Below are positions 35,362-44,010 of a stretch of DNA of 64,000 bases, in pieces. The stretch is from NCBI GenBank assembly GCA_910589275.1, contig CAJUTH010000013.1:1-64000 (forward strand), in the 5' to 3' direction. The notes beneath the pieces are model-generated. The model saw only the letters and a list, made by a program, of their open reading frames with translations, ran no database searches and had not been told where the DNA came from. The position numbers and the translations under genes are program-made. How positions within the stretch are numbered: the first letter of the stretch is position 1; every line of letters begins with the position of its first letter. This DNA is from an uncultured Dorea sp. (GTDB lineage: Bacteria > Bacillota > Clostridia > Lachnospirales > Lachnospiraceae).

Positions 35362-35390
35362 GTTACTGCGAACGGAGTAAACAGCAATAA
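35362..35390. repeat. REP-like palindromic repeat, copy 3, in the rluA leader
   Basis: GTTACTGCGAACGGAGTAAA followed by CAGCAATAA, the reverse orientation of copy 2. It ends just before the AGGAGG that serves the rluA-type gene. Confidence 0.6.
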
Positions 35391-35405
35391 TGCAGGAGGC
35401 ATCTT

Positions 35406-36152
35406 ATGAGACAAGACCTACAGATTCTATACGAAGATTCCCATATTATCGTATGTTATAAACCCCATGGCATTCCTACCCAAAGCCGCAGCCCGGGCCA
35501 GCCTGACATGGAGCATATGATTTTAAACCACCTAGCCGCTTCCGCGCGCAAAAACTCCGCCGGGGCGATGATTCCCCCCTATCTTGCAGTTATCCACCGA
35601 TTAGACCAGCCTGTTTCTGGCATCCTGGTCTTTGCAAAGAACCCGAACGCCGCTAAGAATCTAAACAAGCAGCTTGCCTCTAAAAGCTTTGGCAAGCATT
35701 ATCTGGCGCTTGTTGACGGAATACCCAAAGAAAAACAAGGAACGCTTACTGATTACATCGTCAAAGACGGATGCGCCAACATCTCGCGTATTTGCAATAA
35801 AGACTCCCTAGGCGCAAAGCAGGCCAGGCTCAGTTATCGTGTGCTGCCAAGCACAGACCCTTTCTATACACAGTATACCCATGCATTCCCAGACAGCCAT
35901 GGAACAGATAAAACGGATAATACCCGCAGCAAAACCCTTCTGGAGGTAGTCCTTGATACTGGGCGCCATCATCAAATCCGCGTTCAGCTTGCACATATAG
36001 GCTGCCCCATTATGGGCGATACCAAGTACAATCCAAACGCGGATATCTCTCATGGCTCGCAAACCCTCCGGCTCTGCGCATACAAACTGACCTTCCGGCA
36101 TCCGGCTTCCGGCAAGATGATGAAGTTCACAATTGATGAAATTAAGGAATAA
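35406..36152 (+). CDS. RluA-family pseudouridine synthase
   Basis: The protein has 248 residues. The catalytic motif HRLDQPVSG carries the Asp nucleophile. Other family signatures are IIVCYKPHGIPTQ, KHYLALVDG, TGRHHQIRVQLAHIGCPIMGD. No S4 domain is present, so it belongs to the short RluA/TruC-like group. Target RNA position is unknown. AGGAGG is 6 nt before the ATG. Its last 11 bp overlap the 3' end of prs on the other strand, with no terminator between them. Confidence 0.9.
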   Translation: MRQDLQILYEDSHIIVCYKPHGIPTQSRSPGQPDMEHMILNHLAASARKNSAGAMIPPYLAVIHRLDQPVSGILVFAKNPNAAKNLNKQLASKSFGKHYLALVDGIPKEKQGTLTDYIVKDGCANISRICNKDSLGAKQARLSYRVLPSTDPFYTQYTHAFPDSHGTDKTDNTRSKTLLEVVLDTGRHHQIRVQLAHIGCPIMGDTKYNPNADISHGSQTLRLCAYKLTFRHPASGKMMKFTIDEIKE

Positions 36153-37332
36153 TCTCCTCGCCGCGTTTGTACTTCTCCACAACATTCTGAATGCGGTCAG
36201 CCGGATTCAGAATGCTGTTTATAGAACTGTCATGATTCAGCGTATCAATCATAAGCGCCACATATTTACTCATGTCACAATTAATATAATATGGTCTGGA
36301 TAAAAGCTCCGGCGTCTGATAAATCAGATTGGTTGTAAGTATTCCATTAATCAGGCCCTCTTCATAAGCCTCGTCAAATTTATCCATTCCATTGGTAAAT
36401 AATCCAAAAGTTGCCGCCGCATAAATCCTTTTCGCTTTCCGCTGCTTAAGCTGCCCCGCCACATCCAGAATACTGTCTCCGGAGGAAATCATATCGTCCA
36501 GGATGATTACATCCATCCCTTCTACAGAGGTTCCCAGAAATTCATGGGCTATGATCGGATTGCGCCCGTTCACAATACGGCTGTAATCCCGCCTCTTATA
36601 AAACATCCCCATGTCGAGGTTCAATACGCTGGCCAAGTAAATCGCCCGTTCTGTCGCACCTTCATCCGGACTGATTACCATCATATGATCGCTGTCAATC
36701 TTAAGATCCTTTACCGTGCCGAGAAGTCCTTTTACAAATTGATAGGTTGGGCGAACTGTCTCAAACCCGTGCAGGGGAATTGCATTCTCCACCCGTGGAT
36801 CGTGAGCGTCAAAAGTAAGGATATTATCCACCCCCATACGTACCAGCTCCTGAAGGGCTATGGCACAGTCCAGCGATTCCCTTCCCTTCCTCTTGTGCTG
36901 GCGGCTCTCATACAAAAATGGCATAATAACATTAATGCGCCTCGCCTTGCCTCCAATTGCCGCAATAATTCTTTTCAAGTTCTGAAAATGATCATCCGGC
37001 GACATATGATTCACATTCCCCGTCAAAGAATAAGTCAGACTGTAATTGCACACATCTACCAACAGATAAATATCCTTGCCTCTTACAGACTCATTGATAA
37101 TACCCTTCGCTTCACCAGAGCCAAACCGCGGAACATTCGCTTCTACTAGATAAGAATCTTTCTCATAACCGCTAAAGGCTATATGCTCTTTAAATTCAGA
37201 ACCGTCTTCATGGCGCCATTTCACAAGATAGTCATTAATCCGGTTTCCCATCTCCTGACAGCCGTCAAGCGCGATAATCCCCAGTGAACCTACTGGAATG
37301 TTCTCAAGGTTACGTTCATTGCGACGCAGCAT
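36142..37332 (-). CDS. prs: Ribose-phosphate pyrophosphokinase (PRPP synthetase), clostridial long form
   Basis: The protein has 396 residues, longer than the usual ~315. PRPP synthetase features are FLYESRQHKRKGRESLDCAI, FDAHDPRVENAIP (catalytic loop and metal site), VISPDEGATERA and the PRPP-binding loop VIILDDMISSGDS. It makes PRPP from ribose 5-phosphate and ATP for nucleotide, His and Trp synthesis. The extra ~80 residues are at the N-terminus and in an insert near residues 60-100. It is followed convergently by the RluA-type gene. Confidence 0.88.
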   Translation of the reverse strand: MLRRNERNLENIPVGSLGIIALDGCQEMGNRINDYLVKWRHEDGSEFKEHIAFSGYEKDSYLVEANVPRFGSGEAKGIINESVRGKDIYLLVDVCNYSLTYSLTGNVNHMSPDDHFQNLKRIIAAIGGKARRINVIMPFLYESRQHKRKGRESLDCAIALQELVRMGVDNILTFDAHDPRVENAIPLHGFETVRPTYQFVKGLLGTVKDLKIDSDHMMVISPDEGATERAIYLASVLNLDMGMFYKRRDYSRIVNGRNPIIAHEFLGTSVEGMDVIILDDMISSGDSILDVAGQLKQRKAKRIYAAATFGLFTNGMDKFDEAYEEGLINGILTTNLIYQTPELLSRPYYINCDMSKYVALMIDTLNHDSSINSILNPADRIQNVVEKYKRGEEIIP

Positions 37333-37351
37333 AGTAATTGTACCTCCTAAA

Positions 37352-38341
37352 TTATAATCGTCCCATTAGTTTCTTTTGAATTCTTATGTCGTCACCCGTC
37401 ATTCTGAGTACCGTGTATGCACTGGTAATACGGGAAAACACCCGCTCCGAGTACAGTGTATTTAAATCATCCAGCGAAAGATTCGTGGAAATGATTACAG
37501 CCTTCTTTCTGAGAAGCCTTTCATTGAGACATACAAACAACTGGGATGTGGTAAATGCATTGGAAAATTCTGTTCCCAAATCATCTATAATCAACAGATC
37601 ACAGTCATAAATATGCTCATAGTCCAGCGCTGCAGCCTCGTCCTTATCAAACTGCTTCTTTGCAAATATATCAAATAATCGGGATGCTGTAAAATATATA
37701 ACCGAAAAAGTCTGTTCTAACAGCTCCTTTGCAATACAATGAGTTAAAAAGGTCTTGCCCACGCCGGTGTCTCCGTAGATCAGAAGATTGCGGAAATCCT
37801 TCTGGAAATTCCGGGTAAACTCCAAACAGCTTTTGAGCGCAGTTTCCATAGCTTCCCTAGACGTTCTTCCCGTAAGCGGGTCCTTGTGGCTCTCCGAATA
37901 ATATTCCATGGAAAGCGTATTGAAATTCTCCTTCTCCAGCACCTCTTGTAAATTAGACTGGGTATAAAGAAAGTCTATAATTGCTTTTTTGAAGCAATGG
38001 CATTTTTCATCGCCGATATAGCCTGTATCCTTACAGTCTGAGCAGGTATAGGAAAGCTCCAAATAGTCCTCCGGATATCCCGCTTGTTCAAGAAGAAGCC
38101 TTTTTTCCTCAAAAAGAAGATGGAGGTCGTCCTTTAATACGGTTAAAGCAGCGCTGTCTCCATCTAATAATTTGCGGGCCTGACGGACGCTGAGTTCAGA
38201 AATAGAACGATCCAGAGTCTGAAGTCTCGGAATCTTCTTATAAACCTCATCAAAACGTCCGCGCAGACGATTCTCATTATCTAATTGTCGTTTTTCATAT
38301 GTACGCATGAAATAATCATACTGGGAATTGGTAAGCGCCAC
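37352..38341 (-). CDS. dnaC: Helicase loader DnaC/DnaI-type ATPase
   Basis: The protein has 329 residues. A possible zinc site (CSDCKDTGYIGDEKCHC) lies near residue 100. The AAA+ core has Walker A YGDTGVGKT, Walker B CDLLIIDDLGTE and the C-terminal arginine-containing RVFSRITSAYTVLRM. It loads the replicative helicase together with DnaD. It lies 14 bp downstream of the dnaD-type gene. Confidence 0.9.
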   Translation of the reverse strand: MALTNSQYDYFMRTYEKRQLDNENRLRGRFDEVYKKIPRLQTLDRSISELSVRQARKLLDGDSAALTVLKDDLHLLFEEKRLLLEQAGYPEDYLELSYTCSDCKDTGYIGDEKCHCFKKAIIDFLYTQSNLQEVLEKENFNTLSMEYYSESHKDPLTGRTSREAMETALKSCLEFTRNFQKDFRNLLIYGDTGVGKTFLTHCIAKELLEQTFSVIYFTASRLFDIFAKKQFDKDEAAALDYEHIYDCDLLIIDDLGTEFSNAFTTSQLFVCLNERLLRKKAVIISTNLSLDDLNTLYSERVFSRITSAYTVLRMTGDDIRIQKKLMGRL

Positions 38342-38355
38342 GGAAATCTCCTTTT

Positions 38356-39366
38356 CTACTGTGTCTCAATCAATCTTCGCGTCAATTCATCCATATCCTG
38401 ATATTTACGGCCTTCAAAATTATTAAATTTATTGCGGGCCGCCCTTGCTGTGCCCACTACGGCCGCTTTCTTTGCTCCTTTCTCCTGTAGGTGGAGCGAA
38501 TCCAATGCCTTCACATCAGCCAGCGTCTTCACACCCTTGTCCACCCATTTCTTAAGGATCGAATCGGTATAATCAAAGCTCGGCTGGTGAATGGTCTTCA
38601 TCGTACGGTTGCATGCCTCCACAATCAAATCCGAAGAGAATCCATACTCCTCATTCCACCGTCTTATAAACTTCAGTTCGGCTGCTGCCGGAGCCCGTCC
38701 TTTAATTCCATAAGCATTCAGCACCGCATAGCTGTTCTTGCTGTACTGACCTGAAACAGCCTTGGCCTCTTCCGGCGTCTGAATCCTCTGCTCCGCCCAA
38801 GAAAGAGCAACTTTTCTAATATAGTGGATACTCTTATGCCCGTTCTCCACACAATACTCAATCAAATACTCAATCAAATCGGAGGACATCCCGATCTCAT
38901 CATAAAAATATACAATTGCTTCGGACTCTGTCTTTGTCAGAGTCTTTCCCAGATACTGCTCCGTAACATGGATCACTTCTTTGAAATTCTCCCGGTTCTT
39001 CTGGCTCGGAGGCAGCTCCTCCGCCTTCTTTGCCCCCGCACGGCCGCCTCTGGCAGGCATGGACCTTTTTACAGCCTCCGATTCCTGACGGACTTCCTGA
39101 ATCTCCTGCATCCCCGCCTCATAATCAACCAGACCCTGTTTCTTCCAGTAATTCAAAGCGCGGACCACATCCTTCTCCGTACACTCCAGAAGGTCGGCAA
39201 TCCCGGAAATTGTAATTTCCATGGAGGGATCCCCCATATAGCGCAAAAGCAGCAAATATACTTTCACATATTCCCCGTTGGCTTTTGGCATATATTCGTC
39301 TATAAATTCGTTTTCCAGCAGGGTTGTATTCCCCCGAACATAGTTTGTTAAAGTCAATTTAGTCAT
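38356..39366 (-). CDS. DnaD-domain replication initiation protein
   Basis: The protein has 336 residues. An N-terminal winged helix (NTTLLENEFIDEYMPKANGE; IADLLECTEKDVVRALNYWK) is followed by a basic linker. Two DnaD-type helical modules follow (GKTLTKTESEAIVYFYDEIG...YIRKVALSWAEQ and AAAELKFIRRWNEEYGFSSD...DYTDSILKKW). The tail contains KFNNFEGRKYQDMDEL, the YxxxIxxW-related end of DnaB/DnaD proteins. It primes helicase loading at origins, with the adjacent DnaC/DnaI. Confidence 0.9.
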   Translation of the reverse strand: MTKLTLTNYVRGNTTLLENEFIDEYMPKANGEYVKVYLLLLRYMGDPSMEITISGIADLLECTEKDVVRALNYWKKQGLVDYEAGMQEIQEVRQESEAVKRSMPARGGRAGAKKAEELPPSQKNRENFKEVIHVTEQYLGKTLTKTESEAIVYFYDEIGMSSDLIEYLIEYCVENGHKSIHYIRKVALSWAEQRIQTPEEAKAVSGQYSKNSYAVLNAYGIKGRAPAAAELKFIRRWNEEYGFSSDLIVEACNRTMKTIHQPSFDYTDSILKKWVDKGVKTLADVKALDSLHLQEKGAKKAAVVGTARAARNKFNNFEGRKYQDMDELTRRLIETQ

Positions 39367-39495
39367 GTCCCATCCGTCCTTGCCTGTTGATTATTAGCAT
39401 AGATCATTATAGCATTGAGGCAAGGTACAAAAAAGCATTTTTTTCTCGGAAATCAAGGTTTTTTGTGGATAAAAATCTGTTGAAAATGTGGATAA

Positions 39496-40875
39496 CTATT
39501 CTTTTAAAAGACTTTCTCCAATATTTACAACATCCCCAGCCCCCATAGTTATCAACACATCCCCATTTTGACATCTTTCAAGCAGGAATTTTTCAATTGC
39601 CTCAAAGGAAGGCAGATAATATGCGTCGCATCCTCCAAGCTTTAACGCCTCGGCAATCTGCGCGGAGGAAATCCCCAAAGTATCTTTTTCCCGTGCGGCG
39701 TAAATATCCGCAAGCACAATGTGATCGGTATCGGAAAGCGCCTCCACAAACTCATCAAACAGCGCCTTTGTTCTAGAATAGGTATGAGGCTGGAACACAC
39801 ACCAGACTTCTCTGTGGGGATAATTTTTCACCGCGGTAAGGGTCGCCTTAATCTCTGTCGGGTGATGGGCGTAATCATCAATAATCGTAACTCCATTCCT
39901 CTCACCCTTGTATTCAAATCTCCGGTCTGTTCCATTAAATTCAGTCAAGCCCTTCTGCATGGATGAAAAAGGAACTCCGATCCGATCGGCCGCGGCAATC
40001 GCAGAAAGTGCATTCATCACATTATGGTCTCCTGTCACAGACAGCTTAATCCGCCCCAAAAATCGGCCGCCCTTAAACACGTCGAAGGATGCGTCTCCTT
40101 TGTCATCATGGGTAAGCCTCTCCGCCCGGTAATCCGCCGAACCCTTCATCCCAAAAGTAACCACCTCACAGGACAGTCCCTCAGTAATCTCACCCAAATT
40201 CTCAATCTCCTCATTGATAACAAGAGTTCCGTCCTCAGGAAGAAGCTCGGCAAATCTGCGGAAGGATCTGCGGATATCCTGCAGATCTTTAAAAAAATCC
40301 AAATGGTCCGCGTCGATATTTAGAATAAGCGCGATCTTCGGAAAAAAATGCAGGAAACTGTTCGTATACTCACAAGCCTCTGTCAGAAATATTTCCGAGC
40401 CGCCTACCCGGATATTTCCTCCAATCGCCTTCAGAATCCCGCCCACAGATATGGTGGGATCCTGTTCATCTGCCAGCAGGATATGTGAAAGCATAGAAGT
40501 CGTAGTAGTCTTCCCATGGGTGCCTGATACCGCAATTGGCATATCATAATTCTTCATCATCTGCCCCAGAAACTCTGCCCTGCTCAGCATCGGAAGCCCG
40601 CATCTCACAGCCTCTTTATATTCCTCATTGTCTTCATGGATTGCTGCCGTATATACCACGGCGTCAATCCCTTCTATAATATTAGACGCCTTCTGTCCGT
40701 AAAATATAGACGCTCCTAACTTCTCCAAATGTTTTGTCAGCGCCGATTCCTTTGTATCCGAACCGGATATCGTAAAATTTTCTTTCAAAAGTATCTCGGC
40801 AAGACCACTCATACTAATCCCGCCAATGCCGATAAAGTGTACATGGATTGGTTGTTCAAAATTAATTTTATACAT
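39496..40875 (-). CDS. murC: UDP-N-acetylmuramate--L-alanine ligase
   Basis: The protein has 459 residues. The N-terminal UDP-binding region is HFIGIGGISMSGLAEILL. The ATP loop is SGTHGKTTTTSML (about 115-127), followed by ILNIDADHLDFF and DDYAHHPTEIKATL. It adds the first amino acid of the peptidoglycan stem peptide. It stands alone, divergent from glgC. Confidence 0.97.
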   Translation of the reverse strand: MYKINFEQPIHVHFIGIGGISMSGLAEILLKENFTISGSDTKESALTKHLEKLGASIFYGQKASNIIEGIDAVVYTAAIHEDNEEYKEAVRCGLPMLSRAEFLGQMMKNYDMPIAVSGTHGKTTTTSMLSHILLADEQDPTISVGGILKAIGGNIRVGGSEIFLTEACEYTNSFLHFFPKIALILNIDADHLDFFKDLQDIRRSFRRFAELLPEDGTLVINEEIENLGEITEGLSCEVVTFGMKGSADYRAERLTHDDKGDASFDVFKGGRFLGRIKLSVTGDHNVMNALSAIAAADRIGVPFSSMQKGLTEFNGTDRRFEYKGERNGVTIIDDYAHHPTEIKATLTAVKNYPHREVWCVFQPHTYSRTKALFDEFVEALSDTDHIVLADIYAAREKDTLGISSAQIAEALKLGGCDAYYLPSFEAIEKFLLERCQNGDVLITMGAGDVVNIGESLLKE

Positions 40876-41059
40876 AAGACAATCCCTTTCCCAAATATTT
40901 TAAAAGCCGTCATAATTATCAATTACCTATCTATATTATTATAAACATATATGTAGTAAAATCCAAGCTATATTTTTTCTTTACAAATATATCTCCATCA
41001 TATATTTGTATATTTTAAACAAATTTTTAATAAAATCTATCTTTTTTTTATGAAAAATA

Positions 41060-41088
41060 TTCACATCAAAATAGAGGTGTGCTATACT
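41060..41088 (+). promoter_or_regulatory. Promoter of glgCD
   Basis: TTCACA (41060-41065) and TATACT (41083-41088) with a 17-bp spacer. The region 40876-41059 between it and murC is very A+T-rich (runs of T and A) and holds no ORF; it should also contain the murC promoter. Confidence 0.65.
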
Positions 41089-41106
41089 TTTCATATATTA
41101 TAAATG

Positions 41107-41124
41107 CAGTACACCAGTGTACTG
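41107..41124. promoter_or_regulatory. Operator-like palindrome downstream of the glgCD promoter
   Basis: CAGTACAC-CA-GTGTACTG, perfect 8-bp arms with a 2-bp centre, about 20 bp after the -10. The position fits a repressor site controlling glycogen synthesis genes. No binder is known. Confidence 0.45.
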
Positions 41125-41194
41125 ACACTAAGATCTCCGAAAAGCCCTCGGATATCCGGATGCAGCACACTGACAGCAGAAAAGGGGTGACACC

Positions 41195-42469
41195 ATGATC
41201 AAGAAAAACATGATTGCAATGCTGCTTGCCGGAGGACAGGGCAGCCGTTTAGGCATACTAACCGACAGATCAGCCAAACCGGCTGTTGCATTCGGCGGCA
41301 AGTACCGAATAATTGATTTTCCGCTTAGTAACTGTATTAATTCAGGTATCGATACGGTCGGCGTATTGACCCAGTATCAGCCGCTCCGGCTAAATACCCA
41401 TATTGGAATCGGCATTCCATGGGATTTGGACCGCAACATCGGAGGCGTTTCCATCCTTCCTCCGTATGAAAAAAGCCGTAACAGCGAATGGTATACCGGA
41501 ACCGCCAATGCAATTTACCAGAATCTGGAATATATGGAGAATTACAATCCAGAATACGTTCTGATTCTTTCCGGCGACCACATCTATAAGATGGATTACG
41601 AAATTATGCTGGATTTTCACAGAACCAATCAGGCGGACATAACGATAGCCGCCATGCCGGTACCTATGGAAGAGGCCAGCCGTTTTGGTATTGTGGTGAC
41701 AGAAGACGGCGGAAGAATTTTGGAATTTCAGGAAAAACCGCTGGTTCCAAAGAGTAATCTGGCATCCATGGGAATCTATATTTTTAGCTGGCCGGTACTT
41801 CGGGATACTCTCCTTAAATTAAAGGATGTACCAGGGTGCGATTTTGGAAAACATGTGATTCCCCAATGCCATGAGCAGGGTAAGCGCTTATTTGCATACG
41901 AGTATAACGGATACTGGAAAGACGTAGGAACCCTAAGCTCCTACTGGCAGGCCAATATGGAATTAATTGATATTGTCCCAGAATTTAACTTGTATGAGGA
42001 ATATTGGAAGATCTACACCAACAGCAGTCTTCTTCCGCCTCAATACATTGCAGATAATGCAGTCATCAACCGGAGTATCATCTGCAACGGCTCAGAGATA
42101 TATGGACAGGTTCATAACTGCGTCATCAGTTCCGGCGTAATCATAAAGAAGGGGGCCGTTGTCCGAGATTCTATCATTATGAAGGATACCATAATCGGAG
42201 AAGACTGTGTGGTTGACAAAGCAATTATCGCAGAAGGCGCAGAACTCGGAAAGGGCGTAACTCTCGGTATCGGCGCCGAGGTTCCTAATCGGATAAAACC
42301 GGATATTTACAATTTCGGTCTGGTAACTATCGGCGAGAACTCCGTGATACCGTCAGGCGTTCAGATTGGTAAAAACACCGCAGTCTGCGGTATTACCCGC
42401 AAGGAGGATTATCCGGACGGAAGACTGGTAAGCGGCGAGACTTTAATAAAGGCAGGTGAACGGATATGA
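41195..42469 (+). CDS. glgC: Glucose-1-phosphate adenylyltransferase
   Basis: The protein has 424 residues. N-terminal LLAGGQGSRLGILTDRSAKPA, catalytic GDHIYKMDYEIML, FQEKPLVPKSNLASMGIYIF and a C-terminal left-handed helix of hexapeptide repeats. It makes ADP-glucose for glycogen. AAAAGGGGTG lies before the ATG. It overlaps glgD by 4 bp (ATGA). Confidence 0.95.
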   Translation: MIKKNMIAMLLAGGQGSRLGILTDRSAKPAVAFGGKYRIIDFPLSNCINSGIDTVGVLTQYQPLRLNTHIGIGIPWDLDRNIGGVSILPPYEKSRNSEWYTGTANAIYQNLEYMENYNPEYVLILSGDHIYKMDYEIMLDFHRTNQADITIAAMPVPMEEASRFGIVVTEDGGRILEFQEKPLVPKSNLASMGIYIFSWPVLRDTLLKLKDVPGCDFGKHVIPQCHEQGKRLFAYEYNGYWKDVGTLSSYWQANMELIDIVPEFNLYEEYWKIYTNSSLLPPQYIADNAVINRSIICNGSEIYGQVHNCVISSGVIIKKGAVVRDSIIMKDTIIGEDCVVDKAIIAEGAELGKGVTLGIGAEVPNRIKPDIYNFGLVTIGENSVIPSGVQIGKNTAVCGITRKEDYPDGRLVSGETLIKAGERI

Positions 42470-43584
42470 AAGCAGCAGGTATTATTCTGGCAGGAGGCAA
42501 CAACCATCGGATGAAAGATCTTACCAATAGGCGCGCCGTAGCGGCTATGCCTATTGCGGGAAGCTACAGGGCAATTGATTTTGCACTCAGCAACATGTCC
42601 AATTCCCATATTCGGCAGGTAGCCGTATTGACCCAGTACAATTCCCGTTCCCTGAATGAACATCTCAATTCCTCCAAATGGTGGGATTTTGGACGAAAGA
42701 ACGGCGGGCTGTATGTATTTACGCCAACCATTACAAAGGAAAACGGCAACTGGTTTCGGGGAACCGCAGACGCCATTTACCAAAATATGGATTTCCTGAA
42801 AAAGTGCAACGAGACATACATGATTATTACCTCGGCAGATGCGGTATACAAGATGGATTATCATCAAGTGCTGGATTACCACATTGCAAAGGGCGCTGAC
42901 ATCACCGTAGTGTGCACGGAGCTGAATCCGCTTGAGGACGCCAGCCGCTTCGGAACCCTGAAGATGGATGACGAGATGAGGGTGCATGAATTCGAAGAGA
43001 AACCGATGATTGCACAATCCCGCACGATCTCCACCGGCATATATGTAATCAAGAGGCTCGACCTGATCGAACTGGTCGAGCGGTGCGCGGAGGAAGGACG
43101 ATTTGATTTTGTAACCGATATTTTGATCAGGTATAAAAATCTGAAGAAGATATATGGTTATAAGATAAACAGCTATTGGAGCAACATTGCAACCGTTGAC
43201 GCGTATTACCGGACGAACATGGATTTTTTAAAGCCGGACGTGAGACAGTATTTCTTTAAAGAATATCCAAGTATTTATTCCAAGGTCAGCGACCTGCCGC
43301 CGGCAAAATATAATCCCGGGTCAGTGGTAAGGAACAGCCTTGTGGCCAGCGGATGCATTATTAACGGCACCGTTGAGAACTCTGTCTTATTTAAGAAAGT
43401 ATTTGTAGGTAATAATTGTGTAATCAAAAACTCAATCATTTTGAACGATGTTTATTTGGGAGATAATACTTACATCGAAAACTGTATTGTAGAAAGCAAA
43501 GATACAATCCGAGCAAATACCCGTTATGTTGGCGAAAATGCTGTGAAGATAGTGGCACAAAAGGAAGACCGATATATGCGATAA
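42466..43584 (+). CDS. glgD: Glucose-1-phosphate adenylyltransferase subunit GlgD
   Basis: The protein has 372 residues. It is homologous to GlgC but with a changed nucleotide-binding start (ILAGGNNHRMKDLTNRRAVA) and TSADAVYKMDYHQVLDYH in place of SGDHIYKMD, i.e. the catalytic Asp region is altered. In Firmicutes GlgD is the weakly active or regulatory partner that stimulates GlgC. The two are translationally coupled. Confidence 0.93.
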   Translation: MKAAGIILAGGNNHRMKDLTNRRAVAAMPIAGSYRAIDFALSNMSNSHIRQVAVLTQYNSRSLNEHLNSSKWWDFGRKNGGLYVFTPTITKENGNWFRGTADAIYQNMDFLKKCNETYMIITSADAVYKMDYHQVLDYHIAKGADITVVCTELNPLEDASRFGTLKMDDEMRVHEFEEKPMIAQSRTISTGIYVIKRLDLIELVERCAEEGRFDFVTDILIRYKNLKKIYGYKINSYWSNIATVDAYYRTNMDFLKPDVRQYFFKEYPSIYSKVSDLPPAKYNPGSVVRNSLVASGCIINGTVENSVLFKKVFVGNNCVIKNSIILNDVYLGDNTYIENCIVESKDTIRANTRYVGENAVKIVAQKEDRYMR

Positions 43585-43617
43585 TATACCGGTCCTTGGA
43601 AAGGAGCTGGATACGCG

Positions 43618-43890
43618 ATGCAGATTACAGATGTACGTGTACGCAAGGTAGCAAAAGAGGGGAAGCTGAAAGCAGTGGTTTCGATTACTATGGATGAGGA
43701 ATTCGTAGTGCATGACATCAAAGTTATCGAAGGGGAAAAGGGTCTTTTTATTGCCATGCCAAGCAAAAAGACTGCGGCCGGAGAATACAAAGATGTTGCA
43801 CATCCCATCAATTCTAGTACGAGAGACAAAATTCAATGCATAATTCTTGATAAGTTCGAGAAAGCCATGCAGGAGTCAGAAGACGAATAA
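43618..43890 (+). CDS. spoVG: Septation/sporulation regulator SpoVG
   Basis: The protein has 90 residues: MQITDVRVRKVAKEGKLKAV, DEEFVVHDIKVIEGEKGLFI, AMPSKKTAAGEYKDVAHPIN, all matching SpoVG. It is a small DNA/RNA-binding regulator of septation and other processes. AAAGGAG lies upstream; it is 33 bp after glgD and is probably on the same transcript. Confidence 0.96.
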   Translation: MQITDVRVRKVAKEGKLKAVVSITMDEEFVVHDIKVIEGEKGLFIAMPSKKTAAGEYKDVAHPINSSTRDKIQCIILDKFEKAMQESEDE

Positions 43891-43973
43891 TCTTATGCTG
43901 TAAACATATGCCGGTACTGCAGCGCTAGAACATTTTCTAACTGCCTGCCGGCAGCCGGGATGAAAAAGCTTAA

Positions 43974-44010
43974 GCGGCCCCTCCAGATTAACTGGCGCGG
44001 CCGCCCTTTT
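43974..44010. terminator. Terminator after spoVG
   Basis: GCGGCC/GGCCGC outer stem with inner CCAG/CTGG, followed by CCTTTTTA on the plus strand. It reaches the stop codon of the convergent MATE gene. Confidence 0.8.

Noticed and set aside
34733..35400. Small plus-strand ORFs across the proS leader
   Set aside because: They overlap the T-box, repeats and terminator, and have no ribosome binding sites.
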